Positions 38,201 to 49,959 of a stretch of 64,000 nt of DNA are shown here, piece after piece. Numbering within the stretch: position 1 is the first letter of the stretch; every line of letters starts with the position of its first letter. Origin of the DNA: Tupaia tana (taxonomy: Eukaryota > Chordata > Mammalia > Scandentia > Tupaiidae); NCBI GenBank assembly GCA_026018925.1, contig JAKSZU010000016.1, forward strand, positions 85,804,797 through 85,868,796, given 5' to 3'. A program made the translations under genes and the position numbers. The notes beneath the pieces are model-generated. The model saw only the letters and a list, made by a program, of their open reading frames with translations. It had not been told where the DNA came from and did not search any database.

Positions 38201-39880
38201 CTGTTAGTTTTCGGTTAACTGTTACGGGTGGAGTAAGCGTCAGGGTCAGGTTAGGTTTGGGGTTGAGCTTAAGGTGTCCGCCTAGGGTTAGGGTTAGGTG
38301 TATGGTCTGATTTAGGCTTCAGGTTAGGTTAGGTTTGAACTTAATTTGAGGGAGTAAGTTTAGGGCTACTGTTAGTTTTCGTTTAACAGTTACGGTTGGA
38401 GTAAGCGTCAGGGTCAGGTTAGGGTTGGGGTTGAGCTTAAGGTGTCCGCCTAGGGTTAGGGTTAGGTCTGTGGTTTGAGTTAGGCTTCAGGTTAGGTTAG
38501 GATTGAACTTAGTTTGAGGGAGTAAGTTTAGGGCTACTGTTAGTTTTCGGTTCAGTGTTACGGTTGGAGATAGCGTCAGGGTCAGGTTAGGGTTGGGTTT
38601 GAGCTTCAGGTGTCCGCCTAGGGTTAGGGTTAGGTCTATTGTTTGAGTTAGGCATCAGGTTAGGTTAGGTTTGAACTTAGTTTGAGGGAGTAAGTTTAGG
38701 GCTACTGTTAGTTTTCGATTCAGTGTTACGGTTGGAGTTAGCGTGAGGGTCAGGTTAGGGTTGGGGTTGAGCTTAAGGTGTCTGCCTAGGGTTAGGGTTA
38801 GGTCTGTGGTTTGAGTTAGTCTTCAGGTTAGGTTAGGTTTGAACTTAGTTTGAGGGAGTAAGTTTAGGGCTACTGTTATTTTTTGGTTCAGTGTTACGGT
38901 TGGAGATAGCGTCAGGTTCAGGGTAGGGTTGGGGTTGAGCTTATGGTGTCCGCCTATGGTTAGGGTTAGGTGTATGGTTTGATTTAGGCTTCAGGTTAGT
39001 TTATGTTTGAACTTAGTTTGAGGGAGTAAGTTTAGGGCTACTGTTAGTTTTCGGTTAACTGTTACAGTTGGAGTAAGCGTCAAGGTCAGGTTAGGTTTGG
39101 GGTTGAAGTTAAGGTGTCCGCCTAGGGTTAGGGTTAGGTGTATGGTTTGATTTAGGCTTCAGGTTAGGTTAGGTTTGAACTTAGTTTGAGGGAGTAAGTT
39201 TAGGGGTACTGTTAGTTTTCGGTTCAGTATTATGGTTGGAGTTAGCGTCAGGGTCAGGTTAGGGTTGGGGCTAGCTTGATGTGTCCGCCCAGGGTTAGGG
39301 TTAGGTCCATGGTTTGATTTAGGCTCAGGTTAGGTTACGTTTGAACTTAGTTTGAGTGAGTAAGTTTAGGGCTACTGTTAGTTTTCGGTTCAGTGTTACG
39401 GTTGGAGATAGCGTCAGTGTCAGGTTAGGGTTGGAGTTGAGCTTAAGGTGTCCGCCTAGGGTTAGGGTTAGGTCTGTGGTTTGATTTAGGCTTCAGGTTA
39501 GGTTACGTTTGAACTTAGTTTGAGTGAGTAAGTTTAGGGCTACTGTTAGTTTTCGGTTCAGTGTTACAGTTGGAGATAGCGTCAGGGTCAGGTTAGGGTT
39601 GGGGTTGAGCTTAAGGTGTCCGCCTAGGGTTAGGGTTAGGTGTATGGTTTGATTTAGGCTTCAGGTTAGGTTAGGTTTGAACTTAGTTTGAGGGAGTAAG
39701 TTTAGGGCTACTGTTAGTTTTCGATTCAGTGTTACGGTTGGAGTTAGCGTGAGGGTCAGGTTAGGGTTGGGGTTGAGCTTAAGGTGTCTGCCTAGGGTTA
39801 GGGTTAGGTCTGTGGTTTGAGTTAGGCTTCAGGTTAGGTTAGGTTTGAACTTAGTTTGAGGGAGTAAGTTTAGGGCTACT
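32108..39880 (+). repeat. Higher-order repeat copy 2, 45 monomers
   Basis: Direct tandem partner of 24,720-32,270. It includes an additional monomer at about 33,670-33,836 (CAGGTGAAGTAAGCG, GTTGAAGTTAAGG class) relative to copy 1. The right end is near 39,880: copy 1 goes on into a GTTCAGTGTTATGG unit at the corresponding place, whereas copy 2 changes to TTATTTTTTGCTTCAG, resembling an internal point of the repeat (about 34,850 or 27,297). The two copies share almost all private substitutions. Confidence 0.88.
33670..33836 (+). repeat. One-monomer insertion distinguishing the two large repeats
   Basis: Between GGTTATGTTTGAAC and the following GATTCAGTGTTACGG unit, copy 2 of the large repeat has one more unit than copy 1 (junction at about 26,281). 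This is a clean single-unit gain or loss, the simplest product of unequal exchange in register. It changes the copy-to-copy offset from 7,388 to 7,556 bp. Confidence 0.85.
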
Positions 39881-40149
39881 GTTATTTTTTGCTTCAGTGT
39901 TACGGTTGGAGATAGCGTCAGGGTCAGGGTAGGGTTGGGGTTGAGCTTATGGTGTCCGCCTAGGGTTAGGGTTAGGTGTATGGTTTGATTAAGGCTTCAG
40001 GTTAGTTTATGTTTGAACTTAGTTTGACGGAGTAAGTTTAGGGCTACTGTTAGTTTTCGGTTAACTGTTACAGTTGGAGTAAGCGTCAGGGTTAGGTTAG
40101 GTTTGGGGTTGAAGTTAAGGTGTCCGCCTAGCGTTAGGGTTAGGTGTAT

Positions 40150-41225
40150 GGTTTGTTTTATGCTTCAGGTTAGGTTAGGTTTGAACTTAGTTTGAGGGAG
40201 TAAGTTTAGGGCTACTGTTAGTTTTCGGTTCAGTATTATGGTTGGAGTTAGCGTCAGGGTCAGGTTAGGGTTGGGGCTAGCTTGAGGTGTCCGCCTAGGG
40301 TTAGGGTTAGGTCCCTGGTTTGATTTAGGCTCAGGTTAGGTTACGTTTGAACTTAGTTTGAGTGAGTAAGTTTAGGGCTACTGTTAGTTCTCGGTTCAGT
40401 GTTACGGTTGGAGATAGCGTCAGGGTCATGTTAGGGTTGGAGTTGAGATTAAGGTGTCCGCCTAGGGTTAGGGTTAGGTCTGTGGTTTGATTTAGGCTTC
40501 AGGTTAGGTTACGTTTGAACTTAGTTTGAGTGAGTAAGTTTAGGGCTACTGTTATTTTTCGGTTCAGTGTTACGGTTGGAGATAGCCTCAGGGTCAGGTT
40601 AGGGTTGGGGTTGAGCTTAAGGTGTCCGCCTAGGGTTAGGGTTAGGTTTATGGTTTGATTTAGGCTTCAGGTTAGGTTAGGTTTGAACTTAGTTTGAGGG
40701 AGTAAGTTTAGGGCTACTGTTAGTTTTTGGGAAACTGTTACGGTTGGAGTTAGCGTCAGGGCCAGGTTAGGGTTGGGGTTGAGATTAAGGTGTCCCCCTA
40801 GGGTTAGGGTTAGGTGTATGGTTTCATTTAGGCTTCAGGTTAGGATAGGTTTGAACTTAGTTTGATGGAGTAAGTTTACGGCTACTGATAGTTTTCGTTT
40901 CACTATTACGGTTGGAGTAAGCGTCAGTGTCAGCTTAGGGTGGGGGTTAAGCATAAGGTGTCCGCCTACGGTTAGGGTTAGGTCTATGGTTTCATTTAGG
41001 CTTCAGGTTAGGTTAGGATTGACCTTAGTTTGAGGGAGTAAGTTTAGGGCTACTGTTAGTTTTCGGGTAACTGTTACTGTTGGAGTTAGCATCAGGGCCC
41101 GGTTATAGTTGGGGTTGAGCTTAAGGTGTCCGCCTAGGGTTAGGGTTAGGTCTGTGGTTTGAGTTAGGCTTCAGGTTAGGTTAGGTTTGAACTTAGTTTG
41201 AGGGAGTAAGTTTAGGGCTACTGTT
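40150..41225 (+). repeat. Partial third copy of part of the large repeat
   Basis: Matches 36,962-38,037 at an offset of 3,188 bp (19 monomers less 4 bp), with shared rare variants including GGTTATAGTTGGGG, GATGGAGTAAG, GCGTCAGTGTCAGC and AGTTGAGATTAA. It begins and ends abruptly in the array, so it is a duplicated fragment of the 7.5-kb unit placed next to copy 2. Confidence 0.8.
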
Positions 41226-43680
41226 ATTTTTCGTTTAACTGTTACGGTTGGAGTAAGCGTCAGGGTCAGGACAGGGTTGGGGTTGAGCTTAAGGTGTCCG
41301 CCTAGGGTTAGGGTTAGGTCTGTGGTTTGAGTTAGGCTTCAGGTTAGGTTAGGATTGAACTTAGTTTGAGGGAGTAAGTTTAGGGCTACTGTTATTTTTT
41401 GGTTCAGTGTTACGGTTGGAGATAGCGTCAGGGTCAGGGTAGGGTTGGGGTTGAGCTTATGGTGTCCGCCTAGGGTTAAGGTTAGGTGTATGGTTTGATT
41501 TAGGCTTCAGGTTAGTTTATGTTTGAACTTAGTTTGAGGGAGTAAGCTTAGGGCTACTGTTAGTTTTGGGTTAACTGTTACAGTTGGAGTAAGCATCAGG
41601 GTCAGGTTAGGTTTGGGGTTGAAGTTAAGGTGTCCGCCTAGCGTTAGCGTTAGGTGTATGGTTTGATTTAGGCTTCAGGTTAGGTTAGGTTTGAACTTAG
41701 TTTGAGGGAGTAAGTTTAGGGCTAGTGTTAGTTTTCGCTTCAGTATTATGGTTGGAGTTAGCGTCAGGGTCAGGTTAGGGTTGGGGATAGCTTGAGGTGT
41801 GCGCCTAGGGTTAGGTTTAGGTCCATGGTTTGATTTAGGCTCAAGTTAGGTTACGTTTGAACTTAGTTTGAGTGAGTAAGTTTAGGGCTACTGTTAGTTT
41901 TCGGTTTAGTGTTACGGTTGGAGATAGCGTCAGTGTCAGGTTAGGATTGGAGTTGAGCTTAAGGTGTCCGCCTAGGGTTAGGGTTAGGTCTGTGGTTTGA
42001 TTTAGGCTTCAGGTTAGGTTACGTTTGAACTTAGTTTGAGTGAGTAAGTTTAGGGCTACTGTTAGTTTTCGGTTCAGTGTTACGGTTGGAGATAGCGTCA
42101 GGGTCAGGTTAGGGTTGGGGTTTAGCTTAAGGTGTCCGCCTAGGGTTAGGGTTAGGTGTATGGTTTGATTTAGGCTTCAGGTTAGGTTAGGTTTGAACTT
42201 AGTTTGAGGGAGTAAATTTAGGGCTACTTTTAGTTTTTGGGAAACTGTTACGGTTGGAGTTAGCGTCAGGGCCAGGTTAGGGTTGCGGTTGAGATTAAGG
42301 TGTCCGCCTAGGGTTAGGGTTAGGTGTATGGTTTCATTTAGGCTTCAGGTTAGGCTAGGTTTGAACTTAGTTTGAGGGAGTAAGTTTAGGGCTACTGATA
42401 GTTTTCGTTTCACTATTACGGTTGGAGTAAGCGTCAGGGTCAGCTTAGGGTTGGGGTTAAGCATAAGGTGTCCGCCTAGGGTTAGGGTTAGGTCTATGGT
42501 TTCATTTAGGCTTCAGGTTAGGTTAGGATTGAACTTAGTTTGAGGGAGTAAGTTTAGGGCGACTGTTAGTTTTCGGTTCAGTGTTGCGGTTGAAGATAGC
42601 GTCAGGGTCAGGTTAGGGTTGGGTTTGAGCTTCAGGTGTCCACCTAGGGTTAAGGTTAGGTCTATGGTTTGAGTTAGGCTTCAGGTTAGGTTAGGTTTGA
42701 ACTTCGTTTTAGGGAGTAAGTTTTGGGCTACTGTTAGTTTTCGGTTCAGTGTTACGGTTGGAGTTAGCGTGAGGGTCAGGTTAGGGTTGGGTTTGAGCTT
42801 CAGGTGTCCGCCTAGGGTTAGGGTTAGGTGTATGGTTTGATTTAGGCTTTAGGTTAGGTTATGTTTGAACTTAGTTTGAGGGAGTAAGTTTAGGGCTACT
42901 GTTAGTTTTCGGTTAACTGTTACAGTTGGAGTAAGCGTCAGGGTCAGGTTAGGGTGGGGGTTAAGCATAAGGTGTCCGCCTAGGTTTAGGGTAAGGTCTA
43001 TGATTTGATTTAGGCTTCAGGTTAGGTTAGGTTTGAACTTAGTTTGAGGGAGTAAGTTTAGGGCTACTGTTAGTTTTCGGTTCAGTGTTCCGGTCGGAGT
43101 TAGCGTGAGAGTTAGGTTAGGGTTGGGGTTGAGCTTATGGTGTCCGCCTAGGGTTAGGGTTAGGTGTATGGTTTGATTTAGGCTTCAGGTTAGGTTAGGT
43201 TTGAAGTTAGTTTGAGGGAGTAAGTTTAGGGCTACTGTTAGTTTTTGTTTAACTGTTACGGTTGGAGTAAGCGTCAGGGTCAGGTTAGGGTGGGGGTTAA
43301 GCATAAGGTGTCCGCCTAGGGTTAGGGTTAGGTCTATGGTTTCATTTAGGCTTCAGGTTAGGTTAGGATTGAACTTAGTTTGAGGGAGTAAGTTTAGGGC
43401 TACTGTTAGTTTTCGGGTAACTGTTACTGTTGGAGTTAGTGTCACGGCCAGGTTAGGGTTGGGGTTGACCTTAAGGTGTCCGACTAGGGTTAGGGTTAGG
43501 TCTGTGGTTTGTGTTAGGCTTCAGGTTAGGTTAGGTTTGAACTTAGTTTTAGGGAGTAAGTTTAGGGCTACTGTTAGTTTTCGGTTCAGTGTTACGGTTG
43601 GAGATAGCGTCAGGGTCAGGTTAGGGTTGGGGTTGACCTTCAGGTGTCCACCTAGGGTTAGGGTTAGGTCTATGGTTTGA

Positions 43681-43848
43681 GTTAGGCTTCAGGTTAGGTT
43701 AGGTTTGAACTTAGTTTGAGGGAGTAAGTTTAGGGCTACTGTTAGTTTTCGGTTCAGTGTTCCGGTCGGTGTTAGCGTGAGGGTTAGTTTAGGGTTGGGG
43801 TTGAGCTTAAGGTGTCCGCCTAGGGTTAGGGTTAGGTCTGTGGTTTGA
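43681..43848 (+). repeat. Reference monomer, 168 bp
   Basis: This unit shows the period: it starts at GTTAGGCTTCAGG and the next identical start is at 43,849. In order it contains GTTAGG CTTCAG GTTAGG; the TTTGAACTTAGTTTGAGGG segment; AGTAAGTTTAGGGCTACTG; the variable block GTTTTCGGTTCAGTGTTCCGG; a segment with GTTAGCGTGAGGG; a G-tract segment ending GTTGGGGTTGAG; CTTAAGGTGTCCGCC; the telomeric core; and a linker GTCTGTGGTTTGA. Split into 28 hexamers, 15 match GTTAGG at four or more of six positions in a typical consensus. The match is best in the first three hexamers, the middle (hexamers 9-18) and the core, and poorest around TTTGAACTTAG. Confidence 0.95.
43819..43836 (+). other. Telomeric core of a monomer (TRF-type sites), example
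   Basis: CCTAGGGTTAGGGTTAGG is the best conserved part of the unit and recurs about every 168 bp across the window. It contains two sites matching YTAGGGTTR, the recognition sequence established for the Myb domain of the shelterin protein TRF1: CTAGGGTTA and TTAGGGTTA. A third match, TTAGGGTTG, lies about 45 bp upstream in many units, in the CAGGTTAGGGTTGGGG segment, but is often lost there (GGTTAGGTTTGGGG, GGTTAGGGTGGGGG). Binding is inferred from the motif only. Confidence 0.75.
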
Positions 43849-43914
43849 GTTAGGCTTCAGGTTAGGTTAGGTCTGAACTTAGTTTGAGGGAGTAAGTTTA
43901 GGGCTACTGTTAGT

Positions 43915-45180
43915 TTTCGGGTAACTGTTACTGTTGGAGTTAGCATCAGGGCAAGGTTAGGGTTGTTGTTGAGCTTAAGGTGTCCGCCTAGGGTTAGGTT
44001 TAGGTCTATGGTTTGAGGTAGGCTTCAGGTTAGGTTAGGTTTGAACTTAGTTTTAGGGAGTAAGTTTAGGTCTACTGTTAGTTTTAGGTTCAGTGTTACG
44101 GTTGGTGTTAGCGTGAGGGTCAGGTTAGGGTTAAGTTTGAGCTTCAGGTGTCCGACTAGGGTTAGGGTTAGGTGTATGGTTTGATTTAGGCTTCAGGTTA
44201 GGTTAGGTTAGAACTTAGTATGAGGGAGTAAGTTTAGGGCTACTGTTAGTTTCCGGGTAACTGTTACGGTTGGAGTTAGCGTCCGGGCCAGGTTAGGGTT
44301 GATGTTGAGCTTACGGTGTCCGCCTAGGTTTAGGGTTAGGTGTATGGTTTGATTTAGTCTTCAGGTTAGGTTATGTTTGAACTTAGTTTGAGGGAGTAAG
44401 TTTAGGACTACTGTTAGTTTTCGGTTCAGTATTATGGTTGGAGTTAGCGTCAGGGTCAGGTTAGGGTTGGGGCTAGCTTGAGGTGTCCGCCTAGGGTTAG
44501 GGTTAGGTCCATGGTTTGATTTAGGCTCAGGTTAGGATACGTTTGAACTTAGTTTGAGTGAGTAAGTTTAGGGCTACTGTTAGTTTTTGGTTCAGTGTTA
44601 GTGTTGGAGCTAGCGTCAGGGTCAGGTTAGGGTTGGAGTTGAGCTTAATGTGTCCGCCTAGGGTTAGGGTTAGGTCTGTGGTTTGATTTAGGCTTCAGGT
44701 TAGGTTACGTTTGAACTTAGTTTGAGTGAGTAAGTTTAGGGCTACTGTTAGTTTCCGGTTCAGTGTTACGGTTGGAGATAGCGTCAGGGTGAGGTTAGGG
44801 TTGGGGTTGAGCTTAAGGTGTCCGCCTAGGGTTAGGCTTAGGTGTATGGTTTGATTTAGGCTTCAGGTTAGGTTAGGTTTGAACTTAGTTTGAGGGAGTA
44901 AGTTTAGGGCTACTGTTAGTTTTTGGGAAACTGTTACGGTTGGAGTTAGCGTCAGGGCCAGGTTAGGGTTGGGGATGAGAGTAAGGTGTCCGCCTAGGGT
45001 TAGGGTTAGGTGTATGGTTTCATTTAGGCTTCAGGTTAGGATAGGTTTGAACTTAGTTTGAGGGAGTAAGTTTAGGGCTACTGATAGTTTTTGGGAAACT
45101 GTTACGGTTGGAGTTAGCGTCAGGGCCAGGTTAGGGTTTGGGTTGAGCTTAAGGTGTCCGCCTAGGGTTAAGGTTAGGTC
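43915..45180 (+). repeat. Multi-monomer block, partner of 54,155-55,560
   Basis: Shares GTTGTTGTTGAGC, TTTGAGGTAGGC, TAGTTTTAGGTTCAG, GGTTGGTGTTAGCG, TGTCCGACTAGG, TTAGTTTCCGGG, GGAGCTAGCG, CAGGGTGAGG and TTAGGCTTAGG with 54,155-55,560. The offset rises from 10,241 to about 10,409 bp near 44,405 because the right copy has one extra unit (TTAACTGTTACAGTTGAAG class, about 54,660-54,830). Confidence 0.8.
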
Positions 45181-45219
45181 TATTGTTTGAGTTAGGCATC
45201 AGGTTAGGTTAGGTTTGAA

Positions 45220-46360
45220 CTTAGTTTGAGGGAGTAAGTTTAGGGCTACTGTTAATTTTCGGTTCAGTGTTATGGTTGGATTTAGCCTCAGGGTCAGGTT
45301 AGGGTTGGGGTTAAGCTTAAGGTGTCCGCCTATGGTTAGGGTTAGGTCTATTGTTTGAGTTATTCTTCAGGTTAGGTTAGGTTTGAACTTAGTTTGAGGG
45401 AGTAAGTTTAGGGCTAATGTTAGTTTTCGGTTCAGTGTTACGGTCGGAGTTAGCGTGAGGGTTAGGTTAGGGTTGGGGTTGAGCTTAAGGTGTCCACCTA
45501 GGTTTAGGGTTAGGTCTGGGGTTTGAGTTAGGCTTCAGGTTAGGTTAGGTCTGAACTTAGTTTGAGGGAGTAAGTTTAGGGCTACTGTTAGTTTTCTGTT
45601 CAGTGTTACGGTTGGAGTTAGCGTGAGGGTCCAGTTAGGGTTGGGGTTGAGCTTAAGGTGCCCGCCTAGGGTTAGGGTTAGGTGTATGGTTTGATTTTGG
45701 CTTCTGGTTAGGTTAGGTTTGAACTTAGTATGAGGGAGTAAGTTTAGGGCTACTGTGAGTTTTCGGGTAACTGTTACGGTTGGAGTTAGCGTCCGGGCCA
45801 GGTTAGGGTTGAGGTTGAGCTTATGGTGTCCGCCTAGGGTTAGGGTTAGGTCTATGGTTTGATTTAGGCTTCAGGTTAGGTTATGTTTGAACTTAGTTTG
45901 AGGGAGTAAGTTTAGGGCTACTGTTAGTTTTCGGTTAACTGTTACAGTTGAAGTAAGCGTCAGGGTCAAGTTAGGTTTGGGGTTGAAGTTAAGGTGTCCG
46001 CCTAGGGTTAGGGTTAGGTGTATGGTTTGATTTAGGCTTCAGGTTAGGTTAGGTTTGAACTTAGTTTGAGGGAGTAAGTTTAGGGCTACTGTTAGTTTTT
46101 GGGAAACTGTTACGGTTGGAGTTAGCGTCAGGGCCAGGTTAGGGTTTGGGTAGAGCTTATGGTGTCCGCCTAGGGTTAGGGTTAGGTATATTGTTTGAGT
46201 TAGGCTTCAGGTTAGGTTAGGTTTGAACTTAGTTTGAGGGAGTAAGTTTAGGGCTATTGTTAGTTTTCGATTCAGTGTTACGGTTGGAGTTAGCGTGAGG
46301 GTCAGGTTAGGGTTGGGGTTGATCTTAAGGTGTCCGCCTAGGGTTAGGGTTAGGTCTGTG
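45220..46360 (+). repeat. TAATTTTCGG cassette, copy at 45 kb
   Basis: Same ordered units as at 15,660-16,860 and 50,590-51,730 (offset to the latter 5,371 bp, 32 monomers less 5). Here the cassette is preceded by a GGGAAACTG unit instead of the GAGGCAGTCAG units, so the cassette and its left neighbour have been separated by exchange. Confidence 0.8.
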
Positions 46361-48420
46361 GTTTGATTTAGGCTTCAGGTTAGGTTAGGTTTGAAGTTAG
46401 TTTGAGGGAGTAAGTTTAGGGCTACTGTTAGTTTTCGGTTAACTGTTACAGTTGGAGTAAGCGTCAGGGTCAGGTTAGGGTGGGGGTTAAGCATAAGGTG
46501 TCCACCTAGGGTTAGGGTTAGGTCTATGATTTGATTTAGGCTTCAGGTTAGGTTAGGTTTGAACTTAGTTTGAGGGAGAAAGTTTAGGGCTACTGTTAGT
46601 TTTCGGTTAACTGTTACTTTTGGAGTAAGCGTCAGGGTCAGGTTAGGTTTGGGGCTGAGCTTAAGGTGTCCGCCTAGGGTTAGGGTTAGGTGTATGGTTT
46701 GATTTAGGCTTCAGGTTAGGTTAGGTTTGAACTTAGTTTGAGGGAGTAAGTTTAGGGCTACTGTTAGTTTTCGTTTAACTGTTATGGTTGGAGTAAGCGT
46801 CAGGGTCAGGTTAGGGTTGGGGTTGAGCTCAAGGTGTCCGCCTAGGGTTAGGGTTAGGTCTGTGGTTTGAGTTAGGCTTCAGGTTAGGTTAGGATTGAAC
46901 TTAGTTTGAGGGAGTAAGTTTAGGGCTACTGTTAGTTTTCGGTTCAGTGTTACGGTTGGAGATAGCATCAGGGTCAGGTTAGGGTTGGGTTTGAGCTTCA
47001 GGTGTCCGCCTAGGGTTAGGGTTAGGTCTATTGTTTGAGTTAGGCATCAGGTTAGGTTAGGTTTGAACTTAGTTTGAGGGAGTAAGTTTAGGGCTACTGT
47101 TAGTTTTCGATTCAGTGTTACGGTTGGAGTTAGCGTGAGGGTCAGGTTAGGGTTGGGGTTGAGCTTAAGGTGTCTGTCTAGGGTTAGGGTTAGGTCTGTG
47201 TTTTGAGATAGGCTTCAGGTTAGGTTAGGTTTGAATTAGTTTGAGGGAGTAAGTTTAGGGATACTGTTAGTTTTCGGTTCAGTGTTACGGTTGGAGATAG
47301 CGTCAGTGTCAGGGTAGGGTTGGGGTTGAGCTTATGGTGTCCGCCTAGGGTTAGGGTTAGGTGTATGGTTTGATTTAGGCTTCAGGTTAGTTTATGTTTG
47401 AACTTAGTTTGAGGGAGTAAGTTTAGGGCTACTGTTAGTTTTCGGTTAACTGTTACAGTTGGAGTAAGCGTCAGGGTCAGGTTAGGTTTGGGGTTGAAGT
47501 TAAGGTGTCCGCCTAGGGTTAGGGTTAGGTGTATGGTTTGATTTAGGCTTCAGGTTAGGTTAGGTTTGAACTTAGTTTGAGGGAGTAAGTTTAGGGCTAC
47601 TGTTAGTTTTCGGTTCAGTATTATGGTTGGAGTCAGCGTCAGGGTCAGGTTAGGGTTGGGGCTAGCTTGAGGTGTCCGCCTAGGGTTAGGGTTAGGTCCA
47701 TGGTTTGATTTAGGCTCAGGTTAGGTTACGTTTGAACTTAGTTTGAGTGAGTAAGTTTAGGGCTACTGTTAGTTTTCGGTTCAGTGTTACGGTTAGAGCT
47801 AGCGTCAGGGTCAGGTTAGGGTTGGAGTTGAGCTTAAGGTGTCCGCCTAGGGTTAGGGTTAGGTCTGTGGTTTGATTTAGGCTTCAGGTTAGGTTACGTT
47901 TGAACTTAGTTTGAGTGAGTAAGTTTAGGGCTACTGTTAGTTTTCGGTTCAGTGTTACGGTTGGAGATAGCGTCAGGGTCAGGTTAGGGTTGGGGTTGAG
48001 CTTAAGGTGTCCGCCTAGGGTTAGGGTTAGGTGTATGGTTAGATTTAGGCTTCAGGTTAGGTTAGGTTTGAACTTAGTTTGAGGGAGTAAGTTTAGGGCT
48101 ACTGTTAGTTTTCGGTTAACTGCTACTGTTGGAGTTAGCGTCAGGGCCAGGTTAGGGTTGGGGTTGAGCTTAAGGTGTCCGCCTAGGGTTAGGGTTAGGT
48201 GTATCGTTTGATTTAGGCTTCAGGTTAGGTTAGGTTTGAAGTTAGTTTGAGGGTGTAAGTTTAGGGGTACTGTTAGTTTTCGGTTAACTGTTACAGTTGG
48301 AGTAAGCGTCAGGCTCAGGTTAGGGTGGGGGTTAAGCATAAGGTGTCCGCCTAGGGTTAGGGTTAGGTCTATGATTTGATTTAGGCTTCAGGTTAGTTTA
48401 GGTTTGAACTTAGTTTGAGG

Positions 48421-48960
48421 GAGAAAGTTTAGGGCTACTGTTAGTTTTCGGGTAACTGTTACTGTTGGAGTTAGTGTCAGGGCCAGGTTAGGGTTGGGGT
48501 TGACCTTAAGGTGTCCGACTAGGGTTAGGGTTAGGTCTGTGGTTTGTGTTAGGCTTCAGGTTAGGTTAGGTTTGAACTTAGTTTTAGGGAGTAAGTTTAG
48601 GGCTACTGTTAGTTTTCGGTTCAGTGTTACGGTTGGAGATAGCGTCAGGGTCAGGTTAGGGTTGGGGTTGACCTTCAGGTGTCCACCTAGGGTTAGGGTT
48701 AGGTCTATGGTTTGAGTTAGGCTTCAGGTTAGGTTAGGTTTGAACTTAGTTTGAGGGAGTAAGTTTAGGGCTACTGTTAGTTTTCGGTTCAGTGTTCCGG
48801 TCGGAGTTAGCGTGAGGGTTAGGTTAGGGTTGGGGTTGAGCTTAAGGTGTCCGCCTAGGGTTAGGGTTAGGTCTGTGGTTTGAGTTAGGCTTCAGGTTAG
48901 GTTAGGTCTGAACTTAGTTTGAGGGAGTAAGTTTAGGGCTACTTTTAGTATTCGGGTAAC
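48421..48960 (+). repeat. Three-monomer block, partner of 43,386-43,925
   Basis: Second copy with the same TTGACCTTAAGG and GTCCGAC markers. The flanks differ from those of the first copy: left GAGAAAG, right TACTTTTAGTATTCGGG. Confidence 0.85.
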
Positions 48961-49959
48961 TGTTACGGTTGGGGTTAGCTTCAGGGCCAGGTTAGGGTTG
49001 GGTTTGAGCTTATGGTGTCCGCCTAGGGTTAAGGTTAGGTGTATGGTTTGATTTAGGCTTCAGGTTAGGTTATGTTTGAACTTAGTTTGAGGGAGTAAGT
49101 TTAGGGCTACTGTTAGTTTTCGGTTAACTGTTACAGTTGGAGTAAGCGTCAGGGTCAGGTTAGGTTTGGGGTTGAAGTTAAGGTGTCCGCCTAGCGTTAG
49201 GGTTAGGTGTATGCTTTGATTTAGGCTTCAGGTTAGGTTAGGTTTGAACTTTGTTTGAGGGAGTAAGTTTAGGGCTACTGTTAGTTTTCGGTTCAGTATT
49301 ATGGTTGGAGTTAGCGTCAGGGTCAGGTTAGGGTTGGGGCTAGCTTGAGGTGTCCGCCTAGGGTTAGGGTTAGGTCCATGGTTTGATTTAGGCTCAGGTT
49401 AGGTTACGTTTGAACTTAGTTTGAGTGAGTAAGTTTAGGGCTACTGTTAGTTTTCGGTTCAGTGTTACGGTTGGAGCTAGCATCAGGGTCAGGTTAGGGT
49501 TGGGGTTGAGCTTAAGGTGTCCGCCTAGGGTTAGGCTTAGGTGTATGGTTTGATTTAGGCTTCAGGTTAGGTTAGGTTTGAACTTAGTTTGAGGGAGTAA
49601 GTTTAGGGCTACTGTTAGTTTTTGGGAAACTGTTACGGTTGGAGTTAGCGTCAGGGCCAGGTTAGGGTTGGGGTTGAGATTAAGGTGTCCGCCTAGGGTT
49701 AGGGTTAGGTGTGTGGTTTCATTTAGACTTCAGGTTAGGATAGGTTTGAACTTAGTTTGAGGGAGTAAGTTTAGGGCTACTGATAGTTTTTGGGAAACTG
49801 TTACGGTTGGAGTTAGCGTCAGGGCCAGGTTAGGGTTTGGGTTGAGCTTAAGGTGTCCTCCTAGGGTTAGAGTTAGGTCTATTGTTTGAGTTAGGCATCA
49901 GGTTAGGTTAGGTTTGAACTTAGTTTGAGGGAGTAAGTTTAGGGCTACTGTTAGTTTTT

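Larger units (their letters stand above)
43386..43925 (+). repeat. Three-monomer block, partner of 48,421-48,960
   Basis: Offset 5,035 bp (30 monomers less 5 bp). Shared markers are TTGACCTTAAGGTGTCCGAC, GGTTTGTGTTAGG, TTAGTTTTAGGGAG, TTGACCTTCAGGTGTCCACC and GTTCCGGTCGG. An older relative is near 17,920-18,170. It contains a 73-codon open frame identical in both copies, judged a by-product of the 168-bp period. Confidence 0.85.

Noticed and set aside
24720-39880. Reading the 7.5-kb repeated unit as a mobile element
   Set aside because: Its interior is only satellite monomers. It has no coding capacity, terminal repeats or target duplication, and its ends fall in register with the monomer. 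Unequal exchange explains it better.
43459-43680. Plus-strand open frames with Arg-Val and Gly-Leu repeats (also 17,939-18,160, 19,360-19,542, 48,494-48,715, 59,896-60,096, 62,096-62,332)
   Set aside because: Same cause on the other strand: the telomeric hexamer reads Val-Arg and Leu-Gly. The two identical 73-codon frames simply sit in duplicated blocks. Conservation between copies reflects recent duplication, not coding constraint.
43745-43765. Possible CENP-B box in the TTCGGTTCAGTG segment
   Set aside because: TTCG and the following A are at the right spacing for the known box, but the required CGGG part is absent (GTTA or similar instead). The agreement is partial and expected by chance, so it is no evidence for a centromeric box.
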